Below are positions 1 through 6,825 of a stretch of 7,900 nt of DNA, one piece after another. Location: contig JAFOKI010000159.1 of the NCBI GenBank assembly GCA_017419895.1, forward strand, positions 1-7,900, in the 5' to 3' direction. Both the position numbers and the translations under genes were made by a program. The DNA comes from Eubacterium sp. GTDB taxonomy: Bacteria > Bacillota > Clostridia > Peptostreptococcales > Anaerovoracaceae. How positions within the stretch are numbered: position 1 is the first letter of the stretch; each line of letters starts with the position of its first letter. The notes beneath the pieces are model-generated. The model was given only the letters and a program-made list of their open reading frames with translations, was not told the DNA's origin and did no database searches.

Positions 1-813
1 ATAGACTGATTCGGGTATATTGCCGCCGCTCATCGCCGCTGACCGGGACGAAGGATACTTTCTGATCCTTGCAGTGATCACGTCAGTTTTGACGTTAGTA
101 TTATAGTTTGCGGCAAGTGTGTTTATAAGACCTTTATATGTCTCGTAGCATCTGTTGTACGCGGATTCGCGCACTTTCCTGTCGTAACTTCTCATGTATT
201 TGATGTAGTTTCCATGAGTGAGCGCGACCGTATTTCCGGATTCGTCTTCGATTTCACCGAATTTCATATCAGCGTCGTTGAGCATTGTAAATACAGTATC
301 AGGCGCGCCGAGAACTTCACCGAGTTCGGCGAGAAGGTGTTCTTCCGTATCTGAAAGCACATGTTCCTTCTGACGCATCGCGTCTTTCAGGACATGGTCA
401 TAGAGGTCCAGACCGGGTTCTTCTTTCATGAACTTCGTTATCGTTTCAGCAGAAAGCTCAATGAGTTCGGGTGTGAAAAAGCTAAGGCGGGCGGATATAC
501 CGGAAGCTGCTGCTATTATCCTGTCGAACATAGCCTGCTGTTCAGGCACTCTGTTGTCTTCATCAAGTTTCATCCTTGCGAAAACAAACAGTTTTTCGAC
601 TATCAGTCCGATATCGTCACTACTCCTAAGCGCTTCAAGAAGGGTACCCGCGGATTCACCCAGACGACCCTTAAAGGATAAAAAAGCCTCTGACATTTCA
701 GTGACTTTTTTTAAGTCCGCATCCCACTCAGCGGAATCTGAATACATGGTGTCGAGAGCCCATTTGAACTCTTCGGGGATCTCGTTTCTTTGTTTGATTT
801 TTGTATCTGCCAT
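1..813 (-). CDS. pepF: Oligoendopeptidase F-like M3 metallopeptidase, N-terminal part (cut by window edge)
   Basis: The minus-strand frame is open from an ATG at 813 down to base 1, giving 271 codons without a stop. The protein begins MADTKIKQRNEIPEEFKW, and the IPEEFKW stretch followed by many acidic helices is typical of the oligoendopeptidase F N-terminal domain. Near the edge it reads RKYPSSRSAAMSGGNIPESVY, which matches the conserved region ahead of the catalytic domain in PepF (M3B family). These cytoplasmic zinc enzymes cleave short peptides. The family is about 600 residues long, so the HExxH zinc site lies outside the window and activity cannot be judged here. The start is supported by an AGAGAGG ribosome binding site (822-828 on the minus strand, 8 bases before the ATG) and by the family-typical N-terminus. 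It is transcribed divergently from murI. Family assignment is from recognised sequence; M3 relatives other than PepF proper are possible. Confidence 0.92.
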   Translation of the reverse strand, partial: MADTKIKQRNEIPEEFKWALDTMYSDSAEWDADLKKVTEMSEAFLSFKGRLGESAGTLLEALRSSDDIGLIVEKLFVFARMKLDEDNRVPEQQAMFDRIIAAASGISARLSFFTPELIELSAETITKFMKEEPGLDLYDHVLKDAMRQKEHVLSDTEEHLLAELGEVLGAPDTVFTMLNDADMKFGEIEDESGNTVALTHGNYIKYMRSYDRKVRESAYNRCYETYKGLINTLAANYNTNVKTDVITARIRKYPSSRSAAMSGGNIPESVY

Positions 814-846
814 GACAAGTGCCTCTCTTTACATAATGTTAGGATA

Positions 847-875
847 ATTCTATACCAAAGAAGCGTAAAAAGCAA
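847..875 (-). promoter_or_regulatory. Candidate sigma-A promoter for the pepF-like gene
   Basis: On the minus strand a TTGCTT (-35-like, 870-875) lies 17 bases ahead of TAGAAT (-10-like, 847-852). The spacing is ideal and the -10 has five of six consensus bases, but the -35 has only the TTG core. A start point a few bases downstream would leave a leader of roughly 25-30 bases before the ATG at 813. This is inferred from consensus only. Confidence 0.45.
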
Positions 876-881
876 AAAATG

Positions 882-890
882 TGATATAAT
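882..890 (+). promoter_or_regulatory. Candidate extended -10 promoter for the murI operon
   Basis: TGATATAAT at 882-890 is a perfect extended -10 element (TG, one base, TATAAT). No convincing -35 is found 17 bases upstream (862-867 reads AGCGTA), but two A-tracts at 867-871 and 874-879 precede it. The expected start near 897 leaves about 28 bases to the murI ATG. It sits back to back with the pepF promoter candidate, whose -35 ends only 6 bases before this element. Confidence 0.6.
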
Positions 891-924
891 TTAATTTACG
901 CATGTATTCAGATCGGAGATTAAA

Positions 925-1752
925 ATGGACAATAGATTTATAGGCGTATTCGACTCGGGAATAGGCGGGCTTACAAGCGTATCCTGCATAATGGACATGT
1001 TTCCAAATGAAAGAATTCTCTTTTTCGGGGATACCGCAAGAACACCTTACGGATCGAAGGCTCCGGAGACGATCAGGAGATTCACGCTTCAGATAGGCGA
1101 ATTCATGAAAAATAAAAATGTCAAGATGATGGTAGCCGCATGCAATACGATAAGCTCGGTATCGCTTGACGTGCTGTCTGATAAGTATCCGGGCATTCCT
1201 GTTATAGGAACGATTGAGCCGACTGCGCATGTGGTTGCCAAGAAATGCGATCCAGGTGAACACATCGGTATTCTTGCGACAAAAACGACCGTCGCGACCG
1301 AAATGTATCCGAAAAGCATCAAAGAGCTCAAACCGGATATGGAGAACATTTATCAGAAAGCATGTCCGGCTTTTGTTCCACTCATAGAAGAAGGGATCAT
1401 CGATAATCCCATAATGGATCAGACGATAAGATATTATCTCGACGATTTCATCAGGGAAAATGAAATAGACACGCTCGTCCTGGCATGTACGCATTATCCG
1501 CTCATCGCGCCTAATCTCAAGCGGATCTATCCGGGCATAAGGCTTATAAATTCATCAAAAGAGACGGCTGTAGCCGTAGGAATGGCGCTTGAAAAGTATG
1601 GCATGAACGCAGACGAAACGCAGACACATGAGAATACTTTTTACGCCAGCGACCTTTCGGAAAACTTTGTTGACATGATAGATCTGATACTTAAGGATGA
1701 ACAGGATCCCGGAAGGATCAGATTCAAGAATCTCGACGCGATCAGTGATTAA
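925..1752 (+). CDS. murI: Glutamate racemase
   Basis: This 275-residue enzyme converts L-glutamate to D-glutamate, which the cytoplasmic Mur pathway adds to the peptidoglycan stem peptide. It is a cofactor-independent racemase using two cysteines. Visible family motifs are IGVFDSGIGGLT at the N-terminus with the conserved Asp10, GDTARTPYG (residues 35-43), the first catalytic cysteine in AACNTISS (Cys73), IGTIEPT (94-100) and the second catalytic cysteine in ACTHYPLI (Cys188, followed by Thr189-His190). Length is normal for the family (about 260-285). The ATG at 925 has GGAG at 915-918 and no better start upstream. It is the first gene of the rightward series; its stop codon overlaps the ribosome binding site of the next gene. 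All catalytic residues are intact, so it should be functional. The C-terminal tail after about residue 255 is not strongly conserved in the family. Confidence 0.98.
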   Translation: MDNRFIGVFDSGIGGLTSVSCIMDMFPNERILFFGDTARTPYGSKAPETIRRFTLQIGEFMKNKNVKMMVAACNTISSVSLDVLSDKYPGIPVIGTIEPTAHVVAKKCDPGEHIGILATKTTVATEMYPKSIKELKPDMENIYQKACPAFVPLIEEGIIDNPIMDQTIRYYLDDFIRENEIDTLVLACTHYPLIAPNLKRIYPGIRLINSSKETAVAVGMALEKYGMNADETQTHENTFYASDLSENFVDMIDLILKDEQDPGRIRFKNLDAISD

Positions 1753-1763
1753 AGGGGCTTTAT

Positions 1764-2303
1764 ATGGATAAAAACAGACTGCTCGGGATCCTTGGTATAG
1801 AAAGCGGGGATGACCTGAGATTTTTCGAGGATTTCGCTGAAATCGTGGAAACGGAAGAAGAGATAGAAGCTGCAGTACTTGCTGAAATATTGGCTGAAGC
1901 AGACATGGAAGTGTTTGAGGAGCTTTGTGAGGGGTATTTTGATGAACTGAAGGGTTTCCTTGACGACTCAGGGGGAGAAATTCGGGACATAACGGATGAT
2001 ATAAAGAAAGCGATCTGCGGAAGGTCGGTGATCCTGAGAGAAGCATATGACAGACATGAACTGTCGGAGGCTGCTGAGGCGCTTGCCAATGAGCTTATTA
2101 AGTTCAGGGACTGGTATTCCGCTGACGGCAGCGTCGTCTGCACAAGTCATGATACAGGAGACACGGAGCTTATATCGGTAAGGGACGCGGTGCTGTCTTC
2201 GAGGCTTGAAAAGCTCGGGGGAGAAAGCTTTGATTTCGATTTCGGAAGCGCTTTGCTCTACGATTTCGATGATTACGAAGAACCGAAAAACAACATGAGT
2301 TAA
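1764..2303 (+). CDS. Very acidic protein of unknown function (179 aa)
   Basis: I do not recognise a family. By hand count 48 of 179 residues are Asp/Glu against 16 Lys/Arg, so the protein is strongly negative at neutral pH. Residues 1-95 look helical: an N-terminal MDKNRLLGILGIES segment, then acidic amphipathic stretches with alternating Leu/Ile/Phe (about 18-68). A middle part (about 83-120) is less acidic and contains WYS near residue 117. The tail (156-173) alternates aromatic and acidic residues, reading FDFDF and then YDFDDYEE. No signal peptide, membrane segment, zinc-binding motif or known catalytic motif is visible. It is likely real: the AAAGGGG binding site at 1751-1757 is well spaced to the ATG and overlaps the murI stop, the frame is open throughout, and the gene fits snugly between murI and the M16 protease. 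Its position suggests co-expression and possibly translational coupling with murI, which does not establish a shared function. Confidence 0.82.
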   Translation: MDKNRLLGILGIESGDDLRFFEDFAEIVETEEEIEAAVLAEILAEADMEVFEELCEGYFDELKGFLDDSGGEIRDITDDIKKAICGRSVILREAYDRHELSEAAEALANELIKFRDWYSADGSVVCTSHDTGDTELISVRDAVLSSRLEKLGGESFDFDFGSALLYDFDDYEEPKNNMS

Positions 2304-2313
2304 TACCGCTTAT

Positions 2314-2318
2314 GGGGG
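2314..2318 (+). promoter_or_regulatory. Ribosome binding site for the TTG-initiated M16 gene
   Basis: GGGGG at 2314-2318 lies 10 bases before the TTG at 2329, a little long for an ideal spacing. An out-of-frame ATG at 2322 sits closer (3 bases away) and opens only a 40-codon shadow frame. GG of this site could pair in a weak 5-base stem, ATACC (2303-2307) with GGTAT (2317-2321). This may tune initiation, but the stem is short. Confidence 0.55.
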
Positions 2319-2328
2319 TATATGAGTT

Positions 2329-3576
2329 TTGATAATCACAAGAAACCTAAGCAACGGAATACGGGTAGTAATGGAAGAAATGCCTGCGGCATGGTCTGTT
2401 TCCGTGGGGATATGGGTAAAAGCCGGCGCTGTCGACGAGACTGAAAAGAACCGTGGGATCTCGCATTTCATTGAGCATATGATGTTCAAGGGAACAAAGA
2501 ACCGTGACGCACGCAGGATCGCGGCGGATATCGACTGTCTCGGTGCTCAGATGAATGCTTTTACGGGCAAGGAAGCAACATGCTACTACATAAAATCCAC
2601 GACAGAGAATTACAGGAAGGCTGCGGACGTGCTTTGTGACATGCTTGAAAACTCACTGTTCGCAAAAGCAGAGCTTGACAGGGAACGCGAGGTTATCTGC
2701 GAAGAGATCAAAATGAGCAGGGACGATCCGGATGATTCAGCTCATGAAGGACTGTTGAGACTGATATATAAAGACGCTCCGCTCGGAAATTCGATACTCG
2801 GAACAAGATCTTCGCTTATGAGCATCACCTCCCGTTCAATGCGTGAGCATGTGATGCGCGAGTACACCAGGGATTCGATAGTCATTTCTGCGGCTGGGAG
2901 ATTTGATCCGGATGAGCTTTGTGAGTATTTCGAGGGAAAACTCATGTCTTTAGGTGAACGCAAACCGCCGAGAAAAACCGTTGGATTCACATACGAACGC
3001 GGTTTCACATCAGGAGTCAGGGATATCATGCAGGCACATATATGTATGGGGACGAAAGCGCTGCCGATGGATGATGACCGGTCATACGGGCTTCAGATAC
3101 TCAGCAACCTGTTTGGCGGAAGCATGAGCTCCAGGCTGTTCCAGAATATCCGCGAACAGAAAGGCCTGGCATACTCAGTCTTTTCGACCACGGGGTCATT
3201 CAGTGACTCGGGATACTTCGAAATATATGCCGGTGTTGGGAAAGAAAATGTCAAGAAAACTGTCGATGCGGTAAAACAGGAAATAGATAAGCTTGCATCG
3301 GAAAGTGTGACATCTGAAGAACTGGATGCTTCCAGGGAGCAGATGAAAGCAAGTTACGTTTTCAGCGGAGAGAACACTTCGAGCAGGATGATAGTCAATG
3401 GCAAGAATTATCTGCTGTCAGGCAGAACATACCAGCCGGAAGAAGTAATGGCCGGTTACGATGCGGTGACAGTCGAAGAAATAGACAAGATAAAAGCGCT
3501 GATATGCGATACCGGAGAATATTCGGTTTCGGTTATCAGCGGCTGGAGAACAGATCTCAGGAGGTTGATGGAGTGA
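2329..3576 (+). CDS. M16 family zinc peptidase (insulinase / processing-peptidase-like), TTG start
   Basis: This 415-residue protein belongs to the single-unit bacterial M16 peptidases related to mitochondrial processing peptidase beta and Bacillus YmxG/MlpA. The inverted zinc motif HFIEH is intact (His46, Glu49, His50), and the distal zinc ligand is Glu126 in [10 protein letters not shown], 76 residues after His50 as in the family. The C-terminal half carries [20 protein letters not shown] followed by YSVFS (about residues 262-286), the conserved Arg/Tyr substrate-positioning region. No signal peptide is seen, so it is probably cytoplasmic; the substrate is unknown. The start must be the TTG at 2329, because an in-frame TGA lies at 2323-2325 and the N-terminus [19 protein letters not shown] is family-typical. 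It is followed directly by dut with a 4-base overlap. Related M16 genes often sit beside dut or pnp in Clostridia (from memory), consistent with this arrangement. Confidence 0.96.
   Translation: MIITRNLSNGIRVVMEEMPAAWSVSVGIWVKAGAVDETEKNRGISHFIEHMMFKGTKNRDARRIAADIDCLGAQMNAFTGKEATCYYIKSTTENYRKAADVLCDMLENSLFAKAELDREREVICEEIKMSRDDPDDSAHEGLLRLIYKDAPLGNSILGTRSSLMSITSRSMREHVMREYTRDSIVISAAGRFDPDELCEYFEGKLMSLGERKPPRKTVGFTYERGFTSGVRDIMQAHICMGTKALPMDDDRSYGLQILSNLFGGSMSSRLFQNIREQKGLAYSVFSTTGSFSDSGYFEIYAGVGKENVKKTVDAVKQEIDKLASESVTSEELDASREQMKASYVFSGENTSSRMIVNGKNYLLSGRTYQPEEVMAGYDAVTVEEIDKIKALICDTGEYSVSVISGWRTDLRRLME
3559..3564 (+). promoter_or_regulatory. Shine-Dalgarno site that sets the dut start
   Basis: A full AGGAGG lies 8 bases before the GTG at 3573, inside the last codons of the M16 gene. 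It is the strongest binding site in the window and argues against the longer dut reading from the ATG at 3504. Confidence 0.85.
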
Positions 3577-4001
3577 AACTCAGAATCATATCAAAAAGCG
3601 GAAGGATCCCGGCTTATGAGACTGCCGGGGCGGCAGGATTCGATATCGCGGCGTTTCTCGATGAACCGGTTACTTTGATGCCGGGGGAAAGAGCGCTCAT
3701 ACCCACAGGTCTGTATTTTGAAGTACCGGAAGGCTACGAAGCGCAGCTCAGAGCCAGGAGCGGACTTGCCATCAAGCGCGGTATCGGCCTTGTGAACGGC
3801 ATCGGAACGATTGATGCGGATTACAGGGGTGAGGTCAAAGTTGCGCTGATAAACTGGGGAAACGAACCGTTCACGGTAAATAATGGGGAACGCATCGCAC
3901 AGGTCATAATAAACAAGTTTGAGAGAGTTGAAATAGAGCTTGCTGACGAGCTCACTGATACGGAACGCGGAAGCGGCGGATTCGGTCATACGGGTGTCTG
4001 A
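3573..4001 (+). CDS. dut: dUTP diphosphatase (dUTPase), GTG start
   Basis: This trimer-forming enzyme hydrolyses dUTP to dUMP and pyrophosphate, keeping uracil out of DNA and supplying dUMP for dTMP synthesis. All five trimeric-dUTPase motifs are present in order: AGFDIAA (residues 21-27), [10 protein letters not shown] (62-71; the Pro usual before RSG is Ala here), [16 protein letters not shown] (75-90, with Asp81 the expected catalytic Asp), NNGERIAQV (103-111) and [10 protein letters not shown] (132-141). The C-terminal glycine-rich arm is therefore intact. I choose the GTG at 3573: it has an AGGAGG site 8 bases upstream, yields a normal 142-residue protein beginning [13 protein letters not shown], and overlaps the M16 stop by 4 bases. 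An upstream in-frame ATG at 3504 would add 23 residues lying within the M16 gene and unlike the family. Three bases separate it from the dGTPase-like gene. Confidence 0.97.
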   Translation: MKLRIISKSGRIPAYETAGAAGFDIAAFLDEPVTLMPGERALIPTGLYFEVPEGYEAQLRARSGLAIKRGIGLVNGIGTIDADYRGEVKVALINWGNEPFTVNNGERIAQVIINKFERVEIELADELTDTERGSGGFGHTGV

Positions 4002-4004
4002 GAA

Positions 4005-5000
4005 ATGCTGGTCAGGCAGGATTTAGAGAAAAGGGAATATGATCTGCTTTCGAGCCGCGCAACACGTGCGGCGGAAAGCAAAGGACGCGCTGTTCCTGAG
4101 GATGATTGTGACTTCAGAACAGTATTTCAGCGCGATAGGGACAGGATAATCCATTCAAAAGCGTTCAGACGCCTGATGCATAAAACACAGGTCTTTCTGT
4201 CGCCTGAAGGTGATCATTACAGAACCCGTCTCACACACACGCTTGAAGTCACGCAGGTCGCGAGGACGATATCGAGAGCGCTCGGTCTGAACGAAGACCT
4301 GACAGAGGCGATAGCACTTGGTCACGATCTGGGTCATACGCCTTTCGGGCATAATGGCGAGGCCGTGCTTAACGATTTGTATCCGGGTGGATTTCGTCAT
4401 AATGAACAAAGTCTACGAGTGGTCGACGTGCTCGAATCCGGTATCGGAAGGCGAGGAATGAACCTGACGTTTGAGGTACGCGACGGCATATTAAACCATA
4501 CAGGTTCGCTGCCGGTCGCTACACCCGAAGGCGCTGTCGTTAAGATAAGTGACAGGATCGCTTACATAAATCACGATATAGACGATGCCGTACGGAGCGG
4601 CATACTGAAGCTTGGCGATCTTCCGGAAAGCGCGATGCTTTGTTTCGGAATGACACATTCTGAGAGGATCAGCTCAATGATCGGAAACGTGATACAAGTC
4701 AGCGATTCTTCGGACAGGGTAGGTATGGACGAGGAACACACTGAGCAGCTTCTGCTTCTCAGAAGTTTCATGTTTGAGAATGTCTACATGAGTCCAAATG
4801 TTAAAAAAGAAGAAGAAATCAACAAAGTTGCACAGGTGATCGAATCACTTTACAACTATTATGTGCGGGATCCGTCCAGACTTCCTGATGACATCCAGTT
4901 CGTCGTGGAAGAAGAGGGACCGGAGACCGCAGCAAAGGATCATATAGCGGGTATGACCGACAGATTCGCATTAAATACATATAATGGGTTGTTCGGGTGA
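4005..5000 (+). CDS. dgt: dGTPase-like HD-domain deoxynucleotide triphosphohydrolase
   Basis: This is a 331-residue member of the dGTP triphosphohydrolase-like subfamily that includes short Gram-positive proteins. Such enzymes remove the triphosphate from dNTPs. The N-terminus (EKREYDLLSSRATRAAESKG, residues 8-27) and FRRLMHKTQVF (54-64) are typical. The HD metal site is complete: His78 in RTRLTHTLEV, His107-Asp108 in GHDLGHTPFGHNGE, and Asp183 in ISDRIAYINHDIDDA. The ATG at 4005 gives the family-typical start but has no good ribosome binding site, so translation probably depends on ribosomes finishing dut 3 bases upstream. It ends 12 bases before dnaG, in the same reading frame. Together with dut it forms a nucleotide-pool pair next to the primase. 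Substrate preference (dGTP or other dNTPs) cannot be read from sequence, so the symbol is a family label. Confidence 0.93.
   Translation: MLVRQDLEKREYDLLSSRATRAAESKGRAVPEDDCDFRTVFQRDRDRIIHSKAFRRLMHKTQVFLSPEGDHYRTRLTHTLEVTQVARTISRALGLNEDLTEAIALGHDLGHTPFGHNGEAVLNDLYPGGFRHNEQSLRVVDVLESGIGRRGMNLTFEVRDGILNHTGSLPVATPEGAVVKISDRIAYINHDIDDAVRSGILKLGDLPESAMLCFGMTHSERISSMIGNVIQVSDSSDRVGMDEEHTEQLLLLRSFMFENVYMSPNVKKEEEINKVAQVIESLYNYYVRDPSRLPDDIQFVVEEEGPETAAKDHIAGMTDRFALNTYNGLFG
4957..4985 (+). promoter_or_regulatory. Candidate internal promoter for dnaG-rpoD
   Basis: Within the last codons of the dGTPase-like gene, CCGACA (4957-4962, four of six -35 bases) lies 17 bases before a perfect TATAAT (4980-4985). 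The predicted start near 4992 would leave a leader of about 20 bases to the dnaG ATG. The elements lie in coding sequence (Tyr-Asn codons make the TATAAT), so chance is possible. Confidence 0.45.
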
Positions 5001-5012
5001 TGCATAAACAAA

Positions 5013-6782
5013 ATGGGTAACGTTTATTCAAAATCCTCAATAGAGAATCTGAAAAACACAGTCGATATCGTCGATGTGATTTCCAGAAGGGTCGAACTGA
5101 AACGGGCAGGCGCGAATTACAAAGCTTGCTGCCCGTTCCACAAGGAAAAGACCCCGTCTTTCATGGTCTCGGAATCGAGGCAGTATTTCACTTGCTTCGG
5201 ATGCGGCGAAAAAGGCGATGTTTTTCAGTTCATGATGAAATACTACAATCTCGACTTCGGAGAAGCGGTAGAAAAACTTGCCGACGAATACGGTATAAGG
5301 ATGGAAAAGAAAGGCAGGTCAGATGACGGTCTCACCCGGCTGTTTGAAGTAAACAGACTTGCTGCCAGATTCTTTTACAATGCAATGACATCGGGACCTA
5401 ATCCCGGTTATACATATATGAGAGGCCGCGGTCTTTCAAACTCAACAATGAAGAAATTCGGGATCGGATACGCGGATGAGAAATGGTCGAGTCTTTACGA
5501 GCATTTGAAGAAAAACGGCGTTTCAGACAAAGATATGCTGGATCTCGGACTTGTTTCACAGAAGAACGGGAAGTGTTATGACAGGTTTAGGAACCGTGTG
5601 ATTTTCCCGATAATCAATACATCCGGCAAGGTTATTGGTTTTGGCGGACGTGCGCTGGAAAAGGATGCGCAGGCTAAATATTTGAATTCACCGGAAAGCA
5701 GGGTGTTCCTGAAAAAAAATAATCTGTACGGATTGAATATAACGCGTGGCAATGCCGTTTCTTCGGGGTATATGATACTAGTAGAGGGTTACATGGACGC
5801 CATATCTCTTTACCAGCATGGTGTTGAGAACGTGGCGGCATCCTGTGGAACTGCGCTTACGGAGGAACAGGCAAGACTGCTCAAAAGATATACGAAGGAT
5901 GTCGTATTGTCGTATGACGCGGACGCTGCCGGCCGCAAAGCGGCTTTGAGGGGAATAGAGATACTGAGGAAAGAAGGTCTCGGTGTAAAGGTTCTTCACG
6001 TTACTGACGGGAAGGACCCTGATGACTTTGTAAAAATGTACGGAAAAGACGCATACCTTGACCTCGTCGGGAAAGCTCTGCCGTACGCCGCGTATAAACT
6101 GGAATCCGCCAAGCAGAGATATGAACTTGGCACCACAGAGGGAAAAATAGCCTATCTCAGGGAAGCATCGCGCATTATAAGCGCTTTGGATCCTGTTGAA
6201 GAAGACCAGTATAAAAGAATTGTCGCCGACGATCAGGGCGTTTCCACGGGCGTTCTGACCAGAGAAATAGAATCCATCAGGAACAAAGAATCAAAGAAGG
6301 CCGAAAAAACAAGAAGTACGTCTCAGCCAGCAGATGCACAGGCTGAAGTTCAGGACGTGGAACTTACGAGGGTCGAAAAGAATCTGATCAGATTGTTCAT
6401 GATGGACTCAAAATATCTTGACAGGATAGAGAAAGAACCGGATCTCATAGAGAGTCCGTTCGCTCTGAAACTGTTCGTGCTGGCGCGTGACAGAATAAAA
6501 AAGGACGGTACCGTGGATGTACGGTCCATGACTGACGAACTCACAGATGCGGAGCAGAAAGTGTTTATGGACATCCGCGAAAATGTTCTGATCGATCCGC
6601 AGCAGAAAGAAGAGTTCTTTATCCAATGCAGAAACGCGCATGAAGCGGACAAATTGAGATCCGAAGAAAGAGCATTGAGCGCGCAGCTGGATATGGCAGA
6701 GGATGAAGAAATCATCTCGGAGCTTCAGCGCAGACTGATGAGCGTAAGAAACAAAATCCTTTCACTCACCGGGAATGCATGA
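5013..6782 (+). CDS. dnaG: DNA primase
   Basis: DnaG makes the short RNA primers that start leading- and lagging-strand synthesis, working with the replicative helicase at the fork. The 589 residues show the standard three parts. The N-terminal CHC2 zinc ribbon has ligands Cys40, His43, Cys61 and Cys64 ([11 protein letters not shown] and [10 protein letters not shown]). The catalytic core follows, with [11 protein letters not shown] and GFGGR (about 190-213), and a TOPRIM fold in which LVEGYMD carries Glu258 and SYDADAAG carries Asp302 and Asp304. A Ser/Gln/Ala-rich linker (about 425-448) leads to a charged helical C-terminal domain (about 450-589) of the helicase-binding type. Length is typical of Bacillota. 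The ATG at 5013 is the only reasonable start: an in-frame TGA (the stop of the preceding gene) lies 12 bases upstream. It has no clear ribosome binding site, which is unusual for so essential a gene. rpoD follows after 43 bases. Confidence 0.98.
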   Translation: MGNVYSKSSIENLKNTVDIVDVISRRVELKRAGANYKACCPFHKEKTPSFMVSESRQYFTCFGCGEKGDVFQFMMKYYNLDFGEAVEKLADEYGIRMEKKGRSDDGLTRLFEVNRLAARFFYNAMTSGPNPGYTYMRGRGLSNSTMKKFGIGYADEKWSSLYEHLKKNGVSDKDMLDLGLVSQKNGKCYDRFRNRVIFPIINTSGKVIGFGGRALEKDAQAKYLNSPESRVFLKKNNLYGLNITRGNAVSSGYMILVEGYMDAISLYQHGVENVAASCGTALTEEQARLLKRYTKDVVLSYDADAAGRKAALRGIEILRKEGLGVKVLHVTDGKDPDDFVKMYGKDAYLDLVGKALPYAAYKLESAKQRYELGTTEGKIAYLREASRIISALDPVEEDQYKRIVADDQGVSTGVLTREIESIRNKESKKAEKTRSTSQPADAQAEVQDVELTRVEKNLIRLFMMDSKYLDRIEKEPDLIESPFALKLFVLARDRIKKDGTVDVRSMTDELTDAEQKVFMDIRENVLIDPQQKEEFFIQCRNAHEADKLRSEERALSAQLDMAEDEEIISELQRRLMSVRNKILSLTGNA

Positions 6783-6813
6783 TGTGTGCGTATGTCAGTT
6801 TTGTGTCAACGGA

Positions 6814-6820
6814 AAGGGAG
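6814..6820 (+). promoter_or_regulatory. Ribosome binding site of rpoD
   Basis: AAGGGAG at 6814-6820 sits 5 bases before the ATG at 6826. A GTG directly before that ATG is in frame, but it would be too close to the site. The 43-base gap after dnaG shows no terminator hairpin and no convincing promoter, so rpoD is probably read from upstream. Confidence 0.75.
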
Positions 6821-6825
6821 TTGTG

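Larger units (their letters stand above)
814..924. other. Divergent intergenic region between the pepF-like gene and murI
   Basis: This 111-base AT-rich gap separates the two start codons and is the only sizeable non-coding stretch in the window. It holds the two ribosome binding sites (822-828 minus; GGAG at 915-918 plus, 6 bases before the murI ATG) and the two divergent promoter candidates. I see no inverted repeat strong enough to call an operator, and no terminator or riboswitch fold. Confidence 0.8.

Noticed and set aside
428..847. Plus-strand 139-codon frame opposite the pepF-like gene
   Set aside because: It is Ser-rich antisense of a well-supported peptidase frame and has no ribosome binding site.
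850..1494. 214-codon open frame on the minus strand opposite murI
   Set aside because: It is the antisense shadow of a clear murI gene; its translation has no recognisable family features.
6418..6423. Perfect TTGACA inside dnaG as a possible rpoD promoter
   Set aside because: No acceptable -10 lies 16-18 bases downstream; the bases there read GATCTC.
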